Origin: Burkholderia metallica
Lineage (GTDB): Bacteria > Pseudomonadota > Gammaproteobacteria > Burkholderiales > Burkholderiaceae
Assembly: GCF_902832845.1 (NCBI RefSeq)
Contig: NZ_CADFDB010000002.1
Span: 558,001 to 622,000 of the forward strand
Length of the DNA: 64,000 bases
Direction of reading: 5' to 3'
Positions 10,873 to 18,711 of this stretch are shown here, one piece after another. Made by a program: the position numbers and the translations under genes. The stretch's first letter is position 1, and each line of letters starts with the position of its first letter. The notes under the pieces were generated by a model. It was not told the DNA's origin and ran no database searches. It saw only the letters and a list, made by a program, of their open reading frames with translations.

Positions 10873-11328
10873 TCAGCGCGGCTTCGTCCGACCGGGCAAC
10901 AACGCCGCGCCGACCGACGCGGCGCCGAAACTCGCCAGCCAGCACCAGTAGCCGATCGCGTCGAGATGCACGGGCTCGACGTCCCCCGCTTCGTTGACGA
11001 TGATCCGCTGCTGCGCCAGAAAGCTCATCCCGAACAACAACGCGAGCACGGCCAGCACGACCGCCTGGGTGCGGTAGCGCTTCGCCGTCAGCAGCCACGC
11101 GGCAAGCACGAGCGGATTGGCGAGCCACGCGCAGATGCCGTCGAACACGCCCAACCAGCCGGTCAGCAGCACCTCCCAGCCATCGGCCCACGGCTGCGGA
11201 TCGGGCGAACCGGTGCGAAACGGCGTGGTGAACATCGCGACCAGATACAGCACCACGCTGATCGCAAGCAGACCGGTCGTGGCGCGGCCCATCGGCGGGC
11301 GAACGGGCGCGGAAGTCGTCGTCGTCAT
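10873..11328 (-). CDS. Small membrane protein of unknown function
   Basis: The protein is 151 residues with about four predicted transmembrane segments (near 20-33, 50-80, 88-105 and 125-143). I do not recognise the family. Codon use is normal for the region. It is followed on the right, same strand, by the DUF1330 gene, whose stop is about 50 bp upstream of this start, so the two may be co-transcribed. Confidence 0.6.
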   Translation of the reverse strand: MTTTTSAPVRPPMGRATTGLLAISVVLYLVAMFTTPFRTGSPDPQPWADGWEVLLTGWLGVFDGICAWLANPLVLAAWLLTAKRYRTQAVVLAVLALLFGMSFLAQQRIIVNEAGDVEPVHLDAIGYWCWLASFGAASVGAALLPGRTKPR

Positions 11329-11379
11329 GAGTGGGCGCGTACGCGGGCATCGCGTCGCGTCGACGCCCTGCGGGGCCGC

Positions 11380-11667
11380 TCAGACACCTTCGACCAGCAC
11401 CGCGCGATAGCGCGCCCCGTTGAACCGGTGCTGGACGATGGCCTGGTATTCGGGGCCGTGATACCACGCGTGCGCCGCTTCCTTCGACGGGAACTCGACG
11501 ATCACGACGCCTTCCGGGCCCTCGCCTTCCAGCGTTTCCTGCGGCCCGTACGCGGCAAGCACCTTCACCGGATGTCCGGCGAGCGTCGCGCCGACCTTGC
11601 TCTGGTAGCGGTCGAATTCTTGCTGGTCCTGCATGCTTTCACGTGTAAACACGATGTAAGTGGCCAA
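11380..11667 (-). CDS. DUF1330 family protein
   Basis: A 95-residue protein beginning LATYIVFTRES and containing VVIVEFPSKEAAHAWYHGPEY, the core of DUF1330, a small ferredoxin-like alpha+beta barrel family of unclear function related to the stress-responsive/EthD-like fold. I chose the TTG at 11667 because AGGAG lies 8 nt upstream and the family normally starts with (M)ATYIV; the ATG at 11718 would add 17 unrelated residues. Cytoplasmic, function unknown. Confidence 0.75.
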   Translation of the reverse strand: MATYIVFTRESMQDQQEFDRYQSKVGATLAGHPVKVLAAYGPQETLEGEGPEGVVIVEFPSKEAAHAWYHGPEYQAIVQHRFNGARYRAVLVEGV

Positions 11668-11982
11668 GATACGTGCTCCTGATGCGATGCGTAAAAAGGG
11701 GGACTCACGCGGCGCCATCGGAAGCCGCGCGGGTCGTGCGTACCGCGACCGCGCATGCAGCGTGCGCGGCCAGCGAGCAGATTACAGCGGTTTGGCGAAG
11801 CGCGTCGGGACCGGTGGCGGCGCGTCGCATGCGTGCGTCGCGCATCATCCTTCGGCGACCGGCAACGAACGGCGCGGGGTTCGCCGCCCGAACGGAAGTC
11901 GATACCACCGCACATGTCCTCACGGAACGGAACGCGGTTCGCGGCCAGCTCGCCTGGAATACGCCCCGGCCGTTCGCGGCTT

Positions 11983-11998
11983 CCCATAAACGGCATCC
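11983..11998 (+). repeat. Distant iteron-like site, one mismatch
   Basis: CCCATAAACGGCATCC differs by one base from the origin iteron CCCATAAACGGCAACC at 34534. It is about 22 kb from the iteron array. It could bind RepA or be chance. Confidence 0.4.
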
Positions 11999-12172
11999 AT
12001 TACCTCGCCCATCGCCCTGCAACGAACAGCGAGTGATGGGCTTTTCGGGTATCGGGACGGCGTCGCGATTGCGCGTGGTCGTGCACGGACATCGTCGCGC
12101 GCTCCCCGCTCGCCGAATCCGGTCACCCCGCTTCGGCGCGCGATCGTCGTCCGCTGCCGCTTCGCCGTCGAT

Positions 12173-12191
12173 TGTTGTCTCCAGGACAACA
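12173..12191. promoter_or_regulatory. Palindromic operator-like element upstream of the MBL gene
   Basis: TGTTGTC and GACAACA form perfect 7-bp arms around TCCAG, 165 bp upstream of the metallo-beta-lactamase-fold gene. The shape suits a dimeric repressor. No regulator gene adjoins it, so the binding protein is unknown. Confidence 0.4.
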
Positions 12192-12356
12192 TCATGTGCG
12201 CCCGTGCAGCGCTACTGGCGCGCGCCGCCGCTACCTACAATCGTCCACACGCTCGATCGACAGACGAGCGAAACGCGGTGCACGACACCTGACGTCGCAC
12301 TCGCCAACCGCGCTGCGCTGCGCGGCTTACCCACTCGATGAACAGGACATTTCAAC

Positions 12357-13289
12357 ATGAGCGCATCAATCCGCAACGTACGACCGGTTACCGCCCCGCT
12401 GGGCAACGACGGTTCGGGCGAGCTCGTTTCTTCCCGCTATGCCGTGCGCGTGGGCGATGTGGACGTCGTGCTGATCAGCGACGGCGTGCTGCCGCTGCCG
12501 ACTTCCACGATGTCCACCAACGCGAGCGAAGCGGACCGCAACGCCTGGTTCGACGGCCGCTTCCTGCAGCGCGACATGTTCGACTGGGCGCTGAACATCG
12601 CGCTCGTGCGCAGCGGCGATCGCCTGATCCTGATCGACTCGGGCGTGGGAGACGGCTTCGACTATTTCACGCGCGCCGGGCGCTCGGTCATGCGTCTGGA
12701 ATCGGCCGGCATCGACCTCGCGGCCATCACCGATATCGTGATCACGCACATGCACATGGATCACGTTGGCGGGCTGAACAACGACGGCGTCAAGGCGAAG
12801 CTGCGCCCGGACGTACGCATTCACGTATCGGCAGCGGAAGTGGCGTTCTGGAAGCAGCCCGACTTCAGCAAGACGGTGATGCCGGAAGCCGTTCCGCCGG
12901 CGCTGCGCAAGGCTGCCGACCGGTTCGTCGCACTCTATCGCGAGAACTTCGTGCAGTTCGAGCAGACCGCGGAAATCGCGCCGGGCGTGTCGGCGCGCGT
13001 GACGGGCGGGCACACGCCCGGACACTGCGTGGTGGACATCGCGTCGAACGGCGAAAGGCTGACGTTCGTGGGCGACGCGATCTTCGAAGTCAACTTCGAC
13101 CATCCCGAGTGGCAAAACGGCTTCGAGCACGATCCCGAAGGGTCCGTCGACGTGCGTCTCGCACTGTTCAAGGAAGCCGCCGAGACCGGTGCGATGCTCG
13201 CCGCCGCGCACGTCGCGTTCCCGTCGATCGGGCACGTCGCACGAGACGGGGACGGCTTCCGCTTCGTTCCTGTTACGTGGGATTACTGA
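12357..13289 (+). CDS. Metallo-beta-lactamase-fold hydrolase
   Basis: This 310-residue protein has the metal-binding motif HMHMDH (131-136), then GGHTPGHCVV and VGDAIFEVN further on, giving the HxHxDH...H...D set of dinuclear zinc hydrolases. The arrangement is that of the group containing N-acyl-homoserine lactonases (AiiA-like) and related lactonases or esterases; lactonase activity is possible but not shown. There is no signal peptide (start MSASIRNVRP), so it acts in the cytoplasm. It stands alone, with a palindrome in its upstream region. Confidence 0.8.
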   Translation: MSASIRNVRPVTAPLGNDGSGELVSSRYAVRVGDVDVVLISDGVLPLPTSTMSTNASEADRNAWFDGRFLQRDMFDWALNIALVRSGDRLILIDSGVGDGFDYFTRAGRSVMRLESAGIDLAAITDIVITHMHMDHVGGLNNDGVKAKLRPDVRIHVSAAEVAFWKQPDFSKTVMPEAVPPALRKAADRFVALYRENFVQFEQTAEIAPGVSARVTGGHTPGHCVVDIASNGERLTFVGDAIFEVNFDHPEWQNGFEHDPEGSVDVRLALFKEAAETGAMLAAAHVAFPSIGHVARDGDGFRFVPVTWDY

Positions 13290-13424
13290 ACATTGGCAGG
13301 CGGATGAAGATCGTCGCCTGCGCCGCACCGGCGATATCCGGTCTGCGCTGATTCTTCCCGCAGACATCGCCGGCGCGTCGTGACGACGAGCGACGTCGCG
13401 CGAATCGGCATCCGCCCGAACAAG

Positions 13425-13454
13425 GACGCCGCCGCACTTTCGTGCGGCGGCGTC
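13425..13454. terminator. Strong hairpin after the MBL gene
   Basis: GACGCCGCCGCAC and GTGCGGCGGCGTC pair perfectly (13 bp) around TTTC. It lies 136 bp after the MBL stop and between convergent transcription units. There is no T-run. Confidence 0.5.
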
Positions 13455-13477
13455 AGTCCGTCTGAACCCTGCTCTGC

Positions 13478-13600
13478 TCACTCCGCGACCGCGTCCACCG
13501 CGGCCTTCACGACGCCGACGATTTCGTCCGCTGCCTCTTTCGTCGCCACGAGCGGTCGGCCGAACGGGACGCGACGCTTCACCGACGAGCGCGCAGCGTG
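13478..13600 (-). pseudogene. Possible remnant of a class III aminotransferase C-terminus
   Basis: The last roughly 35 codons before the stop at 13478 read VPFGRPLVATKEAADEIVGV and then KAAVDAVAE. This resembles the extreme C-terminus of class III (aspartate/ornithine/omega-amino acid) aminotransferases, where a PPLxxT(k/e)xxxDExV pattern is typical. No aminotransferase core precedes it: the upstream codons are arginine-rich noise. It may be the tail of a deleted gene. The similarity is short and the call is weak. Confidence 0.25.
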
Positions 13601-13669
13601 CCCGTTCCGTCGTGGCGCGTGCCGGGTTCTTCGTCGATGAAGCCGACGACACACGGCACGCGTCACATG

Positions 13670-14530
13670 TCATGCAAGCGTCGCGGTGGCCTGCATCGTC
13701 AGCCAGCCGTCGCGATCCTTCGCCCACAACTCGATCGTCGTACCGTCGTCCGACGGTTTGCCGCACAACGTGAACGGCTCGCCGTCGAACGTCGGGCGCA
13801 CCGCGCGGAACGCGAAGCTCGCGAGCGTCGCGTCGGGCCGTTCGCGGCGCACGAGATCGGCGAGCAGCGTCGCGATCAGCGGGCCGTGCACGACGAGCCC
13901 CGGATAGCCTTCCTCCTGCGTCACGTAGCTGCGGTCGTAGTGGATGCGGTGACCGTTGAAGGTCAGCGCCGAATAGCGGAACAGCATCACGGCGTCGGCT
14001 GTTACCGTGCGCGCCCACGCCTCGCCCGCCGGCGCCGCGACCGGCTTCGGCGCCGGTGCGCCCGGCAGCGGCGCGTCTCGATAGACGATGTCGTGCTCCT
14101 CCTCGACGCACAGCGCGCCGTCGCATTCGATCCGGTGCTGCACCGTCACGAACACGAGCCGGCCGCTGCGGCCCGTCTTGTCCTCGAGGTTCGCGACCGT
14201 CGATTCGCGCGTCGCGCGCCGCCCCGTGCGCAGCGGCGCATGGAACGTCAGGCGGCCGCCGGCCCACATGCGGCGCGGCAGCGGCACGGGCGGCAGGAAG
14301 CCGCCGCGCTTCGGGTGGCCGTCGGGGCCGACTTCGGCCAGCGGCGCGACGGGCAGGAAATAAAGCCAGTGCCACATCGGCGGCACGACGTCGCCGGGCG
14401 ACGGACGGTCGAGCGTGGCGGCCAGCGCGTTCAGCGGGAACGCGGTGATGTCGTCGCCGAGGGTTTCGGTCTTGCCGAGCCACGCGTCGAGCGATGCGGA
14501 GGCCGGGGGCTGCGAGGATGAGGTGGACAC
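13670..14530 (-). CDS. MaoC-like hydratase / FAS1-type dehydratase domain protein
   Basis: This 286-residue protein matches the double hot-dog family of mesaconyl-C4-CoA/itaconyl-CoA hydratase-like enzymes. The N-terminal half has PPMWHWLYFLPVAPLAEVGPD. The C-terminal half carries the MaoC-type active-site stretch FRYSALTFNGHRIHYDRSY. It probably hydrates an enoyl-CoA; the substrate is not evident because no acyl-CoA genes adjoin. I chose the GTG at 14530, which has CCGGAG about 9 nt upstream; a further upstream ATG at 14686 would add 52 arginine-rich residues. It is divergent from the MarR-efflux operon. Confidence 0.75.
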   Translation of the reverse strand: MSTSSSQPPASASLDAWLGKTETLGDDITAFPLNALAATLDRPSPGDVVPPMWHWLYFLPVAPLAEVGPDGHPKRGGFLPPVPLPRRMWAGGRLTFHAPLRTGRRATRESTVANLEDKTGRSGRLVFVTVQHRIECDGALCVEEEHDIVYRDAPLPGAPAPKPVAAPAGEAWARTVTADAVMLFRYSALTFNGHRIHYDRSYVTQEEGYPGLVVHGPLIATLLADLVRRERPDATLASFAFRAVRPTFDGEPFTLCGKPSDDGTTIELWAKDRDGWLTMQATATLA

Positions 14531-14806
14531 GTGCGGAATCTCCGGGATGCAGGCAATGGCCCAATATGCACGCAGTCCGCCGTTTCGCGAAGCCGGATTT
14601 CCCGAACCCCGGCTTCGAATCAGCCTGACCCGCCGGGCAGCCCCGCCGGACGGCTTTCGTCCGATCATTTGAACCTTCGATCGCAACCGCCGCGCGCCCG
14701 GACGGCGCCGGAAACCTTACAGCTTGACCATCCCCCGCACGCCACCTAAATTGCTTCGAACGGGCCGGCCGTGCCGCACGCGACGTTTCATTCGCGCCTC
14801 AAAAAA

Positions 14807-14822
14807 CGATAGTTTGCTATCG
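14807..14822. promoter_or_regulatory. MarR operator overlapping the efflux promoter
   Basis: CGATAG and CTATCG form a perfect inverted repeat around TTTG, 27 bp before the marR start. It overlaps a plausible promoter (TTGCTA at 14815, 16-bp spacer, TATCAT at 14837). Autorepression of the marR-efflux operon is the natural reading. Confidence 0.65.
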
Positions 14823-14849
14823 AATTAATTTGGCCCTATCATCTCGCCC

Positions 14850-15329
14850 ATGACCAATCTGCACGACCTCCGCCTCGCCGTCAGCAGCCTGCTGGTGCTG
14901 TCCGCGCGCAAGTGGCGCCGTACCAGCGACGGCGTGCTGACCGCGTACAACGTGTCCGAGGCGTGTGCGACGCCGCTGCTGATCGCCGGGCGTCTCGGCG
15001 AGAGCGTGCGGCAAGGCACGCTCGCCGAACACGTCGGCATCGAAGGGCCGTCGCTCGTGCGCCTGCTCGACCAGCTGTGCGCGGCCGGCCTCGCGCGCCG
15101 CGACGACGATCCGCACGATCGACGCGCGAAAACGATTTCATTGACGGCCGCCGGCCGCGCGGTCACCGCGAAGATGGAGGAAGACCTGCGCGTGCTGCGC
15201 GCGCAGGTGCTCAAGGGCGTCTCGCGCGCCGATCTCGAGGCGACGCTGCGCGTGCTCGCCGCGTTCAATGCGTCCGAGTCGCACACGCACGCCGCGCGTG
15301 CTTCCCACACCGGCGACGCCACGTCATGA
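14850..15329 (+). CDS. MarR-family regulator of the efflux operon
   Basis: This 159-residue winged-helix protein includes the recognition region LAEHVGIEGPSLVRLLDQL and the wing DDPHDRRAKTISLT, both typical of MarR. It is the first gene of a five-gene operon; its stop codon overlaps the start of the FUSC gene (ATGA, 4 bp). A palindrome overlapping the promoter suggests autorepression relieved by an aromatic acid or fusaric-acid-like ligand, by analogy with similar operons. Confidence 0.88.
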   Translation: MTNLHDLRLAVSSLLVLSARKWRRTSDGVLTAYNVSEACATPLLIAGRLGESVRQGTLAEHVGIEGPSLVRLLDQLCAAGLARRDDDPHDRRAKTISLTAAGRAVTAKMEEDLRVLRAQVLKGVSRADLEATLRVLAAFNASESHTHAARASHTGDATS

Positions 15330-17467
15330 CCTATCCGAGCCTCCGCGACTGGCTGTTCTCGGGCAAGACGTTCGCCGCGTCGATGCTGGCGCTGTACCTC
15401 GGCCTGTATTTCCAGTTGCCGCGCCCGTACTGGGCGATGGCGAGCGTCTACATCGTGTCGAATCCGTTCGTCGGCGCGACGCGCTCGAAGGCGCTGTATC
15501 GCGCGCTCGGCACCGCGCTCGGCGCGGCCGCCGCGATCTTCTTCGTGCCGCCGTTCGTCGAGACGCCGCTGCTGTTCGCGATCATCGTCGCCACCTGGTG
15601 CGGCACGCTGCTGTACCTCGCGATCTCCGATCGCACCGCGCGCAGCTACGTGTTCATGCTCGCCGGCTATACGATGCCGCTCGTCGCGCTGCCGACCGTG
15701 ACCGATCCGTCCACCGTGTTCGACGTCGCGATCGCGCGCACCGAGGAGATCGTGCTCGGCATCGTGTGCGCGAGCGTCGTGGGCAGCGCGATCTTCCCGA
15801 ACCGGCTCGCGCCGACGCTGATCGAGCGCACCGACGCGTGGTTCAAGGACGCCGCGTTCTACGGCCGCGAGACGCTGTCCGGGCACCTGGCCGGCAAGGC
15901 GCTGTCCGCGTGCCGGCAGCGCCTCGCGGCGACCATCACCGGCCTCGAATTCCTGCTGAGCCAGCTGAGCTACGACCATGCGCATCCGCGCATCCTCGCG
16001 CGCGCACAGGCGCTCGCGGGCCGGATGCAGCTGTTCCTGCCGCTGATGTCGTCGCTCGCCGATCCGTTGATCGCGCTGATGCGCGACCTGCACGTCCGGC
16101 CGGCCGGGCTCGACGAGCTGCTCGCCGATGCCGCGAAATGGTTCGACGCGCCGCTGCCGGCCGTGCGCGCCGGCAGCGACGGCGACATGCCCGCCGATCC
16201 GGTCGCGGATCGCCTGCGCGAACGCATTGCCGCACTGCAGCCGGCCGACCACGCGCTGACGAGCTGGGACGGCGCGCTGCTGTCGAACGCGCTGTGGCGG
16301 CTGCGCCAGGTCATCGACATCTGGCAGGACTGCCGCTCGCTGCGCGCGCTGATCGGCAACGAAGCGGGCGTCTGGCAGCCGCGCTACCGGCACTGGCGGC
16401 TTGGCGGCACCGAGCGTTTCTTCGATCGCGGGATGATGCTGTTCTCGACGCTGACCGTGGTCGCCGCGATCGTGTTCGCGAGCTGGCTGTGGATCGCGTC
16501 CGGCTGGCACGACGGCGCCGCGGCCGTCACGCTCGTGGCCGTGTCGTGCAGCTTCTTCGCCGCGCTCGACGAGCCGGCGCCGCTCGTGTTCAAGTTCTTC
16601 CTCGCGACGACCGCGAGCGTCGTGTTCGCGGGCCTGTACCTGTTCGTCGTGCTGCCGCACGTGCACGATTTCGCGATGCTCGTCGTGATGTTCGCGGGCC
16701 CGTTCATCCTGATCGGCACGCTGCTGCCGCGCCCGCAGTTCAACATGGTGACGATGCTCGTCGCCGTGAACACGGCCACCTTCATCAGCATCCAGGGGGC
16801 GTACGACGCCGATTTCTTCGTGTTCCTGAACAGCAACCTCGCGGGCGTCGCCGGGCTGCTGTTCGCCTATGTGTGGACGCGTGCGACGCGGCCGTTCGGC
16901 GCGGAACTCGCGGTGCGGCGCCTGCTGCGCTCGGGCTGGGAAGACGTCGCGCGCTCCGCGTCGACGCAACCGCTCGACGACCAGCGCAACCACGCGTCGC
17001 GGATGCTCGATCGCGTCACGCAGCTGCTGCCGCGCCTCGGCGCGTCGGACGACCACCGCCACCCGTCGATCGAAAGCTTCCGCGACCTGCGCATCGCGCT
17101 CAATGCGCTCGACCTGCGCCGCTCGCGCCGCCGGCTGTCCGGCGACGTGCCCGATGCGATCGACCGCGTGCTGGCCGGCGTCACCGATCACTATGCGCGC
17201 TGCGCCGCCGCGAACGCGCGCCAGCCGGCGCCGCCCGCGCTGCTCGCGACGATCGACGACGCGCTGCGCCGCGTCGCGGGCCGCAACCTGCCGGGCACCG
17301 CGCCGGCCGGCGACGGCACGGCGAGCGCCGCGCCCGCCGCACCGGCCACGCCCGCCACGCATCGCCGGCTGCGCGACACGCTGCACGCGCTCGTCGGCCT
17401 GCGCCTGTCGCTGTATCCGGCCGAGGCGGGGCATCCGCCGCAGGCGCCGGACGGAGCACGCGCATGA
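15326..17467 (+). CDS. FUSC-family inner-membrane efflux protein (AaeB-like)
   Basis: This 713-residue protein has two blocks of membrane segments (about 10-165 and 360-515), each followed by a soluble part, as in AaeB and fusaric acid resistance proteins. The first block opens SGKTFAASMLALYLGLYFQL. It should act with the HlyD-type adaptor and outer-membrane factor encoded downstream to expel aromatic carboxylic acids or related toxic compounds. The start overlaps the marR stop by 4 bp, so translation is probably coupled. Family certain, substrate inferred. Confidence 0.88.
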   Translation: MTYPSLRDWLFSGKTFAASMLALYLGLYFQLPRPYWAMASVYIVSNPFVGATRSKALYRALGTALGAAAAIFFVPPFVETPLLFAIIVATWCGTLLYLAISDRTARSYVFMLAGYTMPLVALPTVTDPSTVFDVAIARTEEIVLGIVCASVVGSAIFPNRLAPTLIERTDAWFKDAAFYGRETLSGHLAGKALSACRQRLAATITGLEFLLSQLSYDHAHPRILARAQALAGRMQLFLPLMSSLADPLIALMRDLHVRPAGLDELLADAAKWFDAPLPAVRAGSDGDMPADPVADRLRERIAALQPADHALTSWDGALLSNALWRLRQVIDIWQDCRSLRALIGNEAGVWQPRYRHWRLGGTERFFDRGMMLFSTLTVVAAIVFASWLWIASGWHDGAAAVTLVAVSCSFFAALDEPAPLVFKFFLATTASVVFAGLYLFVVLPHVHDFAMLVVMFAGPFILIGTLLPRPQFNMVTMLVAVNTATFISIQGAYDADFFVFLNSNLAGVAGLLFAYVWTRATRPFGAELAVRRLLRSGWEDVARSASTQPLDDQRNHASRMLDRVTQLLPRLGASDDHRHPSIESFRDLRIALNALDLRRSRRRLSGDVPDAIDRVLAGVTDHYARCAAANARQPAPPALLATIDDALRRVAGRNLPGTAPAGDGTASAAPAAPATPATHRRLRDTLHALVGLRLSLYPAEAGHPPQAPDGARA

Positions 17468-17501
17468 TCCCGCTTTCCCATCCGTCCTTCCGACCGCGAC
17501 C

Positions 17502-17714
17502 ATGATCGGCGAAATCGACATTTTCGGCGTATTCGTGCCGGCCCCGCTCGTACTGATGCTGATCGCGTACCTGATCAACATCGTCGTGCGCGCCGTGCTC
17601 GAGCGCGTCGGCTTCTACCGCCTCGTCTGGCACCGTTCGATCTTCGACCTCGGCATCTACGTGTTCGTGTTTGCCGCCGTCGTGATCGTTTCCCACCGTC
17701 TCGTGGCTACCTAA
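17502..17714 (+). CDS. DUF1656 small membrane protein (AaeX-like)
   Basis: A 70-residue protein starting MIGEIDIFGVFVPAPLVLML with two transmembrane segments (about 10-30 and 48-66). DUF1656 proteins occur next to FUSC and HlyD genes (aaeX in Escherichia coli); their role in the pump is not well defined. It sits 34 bp after the FUSC gene and 1 bp before the HlyD gene, so it clearly belongs to the operon. Confidence 0.85.
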   Translation: MIGEIDIFGVFVPAPLVLMLIAYLINIVVRAVLERVGFYRLVWHRSIFDLGIYVFVFAAVVIVSHRLVAT

Positions 17715-17715
17715 C

Positions 17716-18711
17716 GTGAAAAAAACCTGGCTCTCGGCAGGGCAAATCCTGCTCACCCTGATCGTCGTCGTCGTGGCCGCCATCGTGCTGTGGCGCATCG
17801 TCAACTACTACATGTTCTCGCCGTGGACCCGCGACGGTCACGTGCGCGCCGACGTGATCCAGGTCGCGCCGGACGTGGCGGGCCTCATCACGTCGGTGCA
17901 GGTCGTCGACAACCAGGAGGTCAGGCGCGGCCAGGTGCTGTTCGTGATCGACCAGGCGCGCTACGCGCTCGCGGAACGGCTCGCCGAAGCCACGCTCGCG
18001 CAGCGCCGCGCGACGCTCGCCCAGGCGAAGCGCGAATACGCGCGCAACCTGCAGCTCGGCAACCTGGTCGCGAGCGAACAGGTCGAGGAAAGCCGCACGC
18101 GCGTCGAACAGGGCGAAGCCGCCGTCGCCGACGCGCAGGTGTCGCTCGACACCGCGAAGCTGAACCTGCAGCGCACGACCATCGTCAGCCCCGTAGACGG
18201 CTACCTGAACGACCGCGCGCCGCGCGTCGGCGAATACGTGCCGGCCGGCCGCGCGGTGCTGTCGGTCGTCGACCGCAACTCGTTCCGCGTCGACGGCTAC
18301 TTCGAGGAAACCAAGCTGCGCGGCATCCACATCGGCCAGCCGGTGGACATCATCGTGATGGGCGAGCCGCATGCGCTGCGCGGCCACGTGCAGAGCATCG
18401 TCGCCGCGATCGAGGATCGCGACCGCACGCAGGGCGCGAACCTGCTGCCGAACGTGAACCCGGCGTTCAGCTGGGTGCGGCTCGCGCAGCGCGTGCCGGT
18501 GCGCGTCGTGCTCGACGAGGTGCCGGACGATTTCCGGATGATCGCGGGCCGCACCGCGACCGTGTCGATGCGCGACGCCGACACGCGCCGCAACGACAAC
18601 GCGAAGCCGACGGCCGGCGCGTCGGCAGCTGCCGCCGGCACCGCGTCGGCCGTCACGCCGGTAGCGACGGCTTCCGGCACGGCCGCCGGCGCGGCAGGAG
18701 CATCGCAATGA
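17716..18711 (+). CDS. HlyD-family periplasmic adaptor (AaeA-like)
   Basis: This 331-residue membrane-fusion protein has one N-terminal membrane anchor (about 8-28), a lipoyl-like barrel (DVAGLITSVQVVDNQEVRRG) and a short coiled-coil hairpin (about 80-145). A second lipoyl half follows at SPVDGYLNDRAPRVGEYV. It would bridge the FUSC pump and the TolC-like protein. The start is a GTG, placed 1 bp after the DUF1656 stop. The last 40 residues are Ala/Thr-rich low complexity. The stop overlaps the next gene by 4 bp. Confidence 0.88.
   Translation: MKKTWLSAGQILLTLIVVVVAAIVLWRIVNYYMFSPWTRDGHVRADVIQVAPDVAGLITSVQVVDNQEVRRGQVLFVIDQARYALAERLAEATLAQRRATLAQAKREYARNLQLGNLVASEQVEESRTRVEQGEAAVADAQVSLDTAKLNLQRTTIVSPVDGYLNDRAPRVGEYVPAGRAVLSVVDRNSFRVDGYFEETKLRGIHIGQPVDIIVMGEPHALRGHVQSIVAAIEDRDRTQGANLLPNVNPAFSWVRLAQRVPVRVVLDEVPDDFRMIAGRTATVSMRDADTRRNDNAKPTAGASAAAAGTASAVTPVATASGTAAGAAGASQ

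Larger units (their letters stand above)
11668..12356. other. Gene-free region with an operator-like palindrome
   Basis: No open frame in these 689 bp resembles a protein family; the longer frames look like noise of high-GC DNA. The stretch contains a one-mismatch origin iteron (11983-11998) and a palindrome (12173-12191), each listed separately. Confidence 0.5.

Noticed and set aside
8783-11467. An 894-codon minus-strand frame across the dihydroxyacetone kinase
   Set aside because: The kinase on the other strand has clear motifs along its whole length; this frame is low-complexity Arg/Ala.
11673-12341. A 222-codon plus-strand frame and overlapping frames on both strands
   Set aside because: No recognisable motif, unusual composition and no ribosome site; treated as non-coding.
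14825-17581. A 918-codon minus-strand frame across marR and the FUSC gene
   Set aside because: Arg/Glu/His-rich shadow of two well-supported genes.
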